From: an uncultured Selenomonas sp.
GTDB taxonomy: Bacteria > Bacillota > Negativicutes > Selenomonadales > Selenomonadaceae
Length of the DNA: 51,372 bases
Reading direction: 5' to 3'
NCBI GenBank assembly: GCA_905373085.1
Contig: CAJPRR010000002.1
Span: forward strand, 1 to 51,372
Shown in pieces: positions 50,189-51,372 of the stretch. Every line of letters starts with the position of its first letter. The first letter of the stretch is position 1. Under the pieces are notes generated by a model. That model was not told where the DNA came from, searched no databases, and saw nothing but the letters and a program-made list of their open reading frames with translations. Made by a program: the position numbers and the translations under genes.

Positions 50189-51190
50189 TCAGCCATCCTC
50201 CTGCTGCTCCATCTGGCGATGCATAAAATCTCTGCCAAATACCTTGAGCGTGTAGTAAAGACCGATGAAGAACGGGATGTACTCGGCGATGAGCCGCCAG
50301 CAAACGGCGAGGATGCCGACGGTGCCCGCCGGTACGGAATCGGCAAAGAGCAGGACGAATCCGCCCTCCGCGATGCCGGAGCCGCCGGGCGTCGGCGTGA
50401 AGTAGAGCAGCATGTTGAGGAAAATCATGCGCCCCATGACCGTGTACCAATCGGCCTCCGTTACGCCGAGTCCCAAAAGAAGACATGGTACGATGGCATA
50501 GATGAACATGAGACTTAAGCCTGATTCAAAAAAGATGCGAAGCATGCTCTTGGGCGAGGACGCGAGGAGGTGCACACCCATCTTGAGATCACGATAGAAA
50601 GAGAGCAGCTTTTTGCTGCGCTTTGCGCTCAGTCGCTTCGTCAGGCGCAGGACGATGTAGTCGAACGCATTCGCGCGAAAGGCGAGCACGATGAGCGCGA
50701 TGACGACGAAGGCGATGACGGAGACGAGCATCAGCGTATGGTTGTCCACGCCGGGCAGGATTCCCGCATCGTGCAGAAAGATGAGCGGCATGCAGCATAT
50801 AAGAAAGAGGATGGACACGAGGGTTCGCACGATGACGAGCACCGTCGCCTTGCCCGCAGGCACGCCTGCATGGCGCAGGAACATGAGCTGCGCCACAGCG
50901 CCGCCCGTTGCCCCCGGCGTCAGGAGCGCGAGGAAGTAGTTGCCGAAGACCACCTGCACCGCCTGTCCCAGCGTGATGTGCTCGCCCGAGATCTTCACGA
51001 GGTGCATGAGGCGCGTGCCGTCAAGCGTCAGACCAAGGCTCACGCAGAGGAGCGCAAGGGCGATGGACCACGGCTGGAACGCCGTGAGATTTTTCAACGT
51101 ATGAATGTCGACTGTCGAATAGATGACAGCGCCCGAGATGAAGAAAACGAGCAGCAGCGGTACGATGAAACGCTTGCAGAACACCTTCAT
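50189..51190 (-). CDS. YbhN/UPF0104-family membrane protein (flippase-like)
   Basis: 333 residues with about eight membrane segments. LLTPGATGGAVAQLMFLRHAGVPAGKA and FTPTPGGSGIAEGGF are the hallmark glycine/proline motifs of the lysylphosphatidylglycerol synthase transmembrane (MprF N-terminal)/UPF0104 family. Family members are proposed lipid flippases or glycerolipid/aglycone transporters; there is no MprF synthase domain here. AGGAGG lies 6 bases before the ATG. The substrate is unknown. It ends about 55 bases before the importer promoter. Confidence 0.85.
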   Translation of the reverse strand: MKVFCKRFIVPLLLVFFISGAVIYSTVDIHTLKNLTAFQPWSIALALLCVSLGLTLDGTRLMHLVKISGEHITLGQAVQVVFGNYFLALLTPGATGGAVAQLMFLRHAGVPAGKATVLVIVRTLVSILFLICCMPLIFLHDAGILPGVDNHTLMLVSVIAFVVIALIVLAFRANAFDYIVLRLTKRLSAKRSKKLLSFYRDLKMGVHLLASSPKSMLRIFFESGLSLMFIYAIVPCLLLGLGVTEADWYTVMGRMIFLNMLLYFTPTPGGSGIAEGGFVLLFADSVPAGTVGILAVCWRLIAEYIPFFIGLYYTLKVFGRDFMHRQMEQQEDG

Positions 51191-51229
51191 TTGACACCTC
51201 CTCAGAGCGGCCCGACGCAGTTTCTCAGC

Positions 51230-51372
51230 TCATTGCTCTTTGCTGGCTGCCCGCGCCTCGCAATTCACATATTCTTCGTGGCTCGCATAGGCGCTGTGAT
51301 TGTGAATCGACTCGAAATTCTCGCAGGAAAGCGAGAACCAAAAGAGTCCGGGCAAAGGACGCAGGGCGAGCA
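51230..51372 (-). CDS. C-terminal end of an unidentified protein (partial)
   Basis: A minus-strand frame is open from the window edge to a TGA at 51230-51232, giving about 46 residues ending CENFESIHNHSAYASHEEYV and a short tail. Its composition is protein-like and it precedes the YbhN gene by 40 bases with a ribosome binding site between, so it is probably an upstream operon gene. I do not recognise it. Confidence 0.5.
   Translation of the reverse strand, partial: LALRPLPGLFWFSLSCENFESIHNHSAYASHEEYVNCEARAASKEQ

Noticed and set aside
1..51372. CRISPR, prophage, insertion sequences, tRNA/rRNA genes and toxin-antitoxin loci
   Set aside because: No regularly spaced repeats, no transposase or phage genes, no tRNA cloverleaf or rRNA sequence, and no toxin-antitoxin pair could be recognised by reading the sequence.

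Overview
This window is about 51 kb of ordinary-looking chromosome from a diderm Firmicute of the class Negativicutes, most likely Selenomonas or a close relative. The best marker is an outer-membrane protein with a signal peptide, an N-terminal SLH domain and a beta-barrel (OmpM type, 41823-43106). Supporting signs are short-form HisG with HisZ, a CBS-domain Mn-dependent pyrophosphatase, a Firmicute-style rimP-nusA-ylxR-infB-rbfA-nrnA-truB-ribF operon, and a TrpR/YerC-type regulator. Almost every gene lies on the minus strand; the only convincing plus-strand gene is an SGNH-hydrolase-like envelope protein (15569-17197). No rRNA, tRNA, CRISPR array, transposase, prophage or toxin-antitoxin pair was seen.

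Layout (left to right; transcription runs right to left). 1-3.1 kb: partial queD, a membrane GT2 glycosyltransferase, pssA and psd (phosphatidylethanolamine synthesis). 3.1-11.7 kb: the operon rimP-nusA-ylxR-infB-rbfA-nrnA-truB-ribF-wecG/tagA, with a strong promoter and a structured leader. 11.7-15.5 kb: ilvD-trmL-murB and a cobO/btuR adenosyltransferase. 15.5-20 kb: the SGNH protein and ftsK. 20-27.3 kb: alaS-hlyD-surE-ahcY-mtaD. 27.3-33.4 kb: pcrA-ligA and the CBS pyrophosphatase. 33.4-41.8 kb: a histidine operon headed by a probable HisR: hisR-hisZ-HD-hisG-hisD-hisB-hisH-hisA-hisF-hisIE-sagB-like. It carries two uncharacterised passengers, an HD-domain phosphohydrolase and an SagB-type nitroreductase, and lacks hisC and a histidinol-phosphatase. 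41.8-50.2 kb: a cobalamin-riboswitch-controlled Opp/Nik-type ABC importer (two permeases, lipoprotein, two ATPases), a MATE exporter, then the OmpM-type porin. 50.2-51.4 kb: a YbhN/UPF0104 membrane protein and the end of an unidentified gene.

The most interesting points are the cobalamin riboswitch in front of a nickel/peptide-type transporter that is translationally coupled to a MATE exporter, the HD phosphohydrolase inside a his operon that lacks a known histidinol-phosphatase, and a small family of palindromic repeats with three recognisable copies. Most of the rest is conserved housekeeping. Many long opposite-strand open frames are shadows of high-GC coding sequence. Where a start codon differs from the longest frame, it was chosen by the ribosome binding site and by family alignment from memory; no database search was run.
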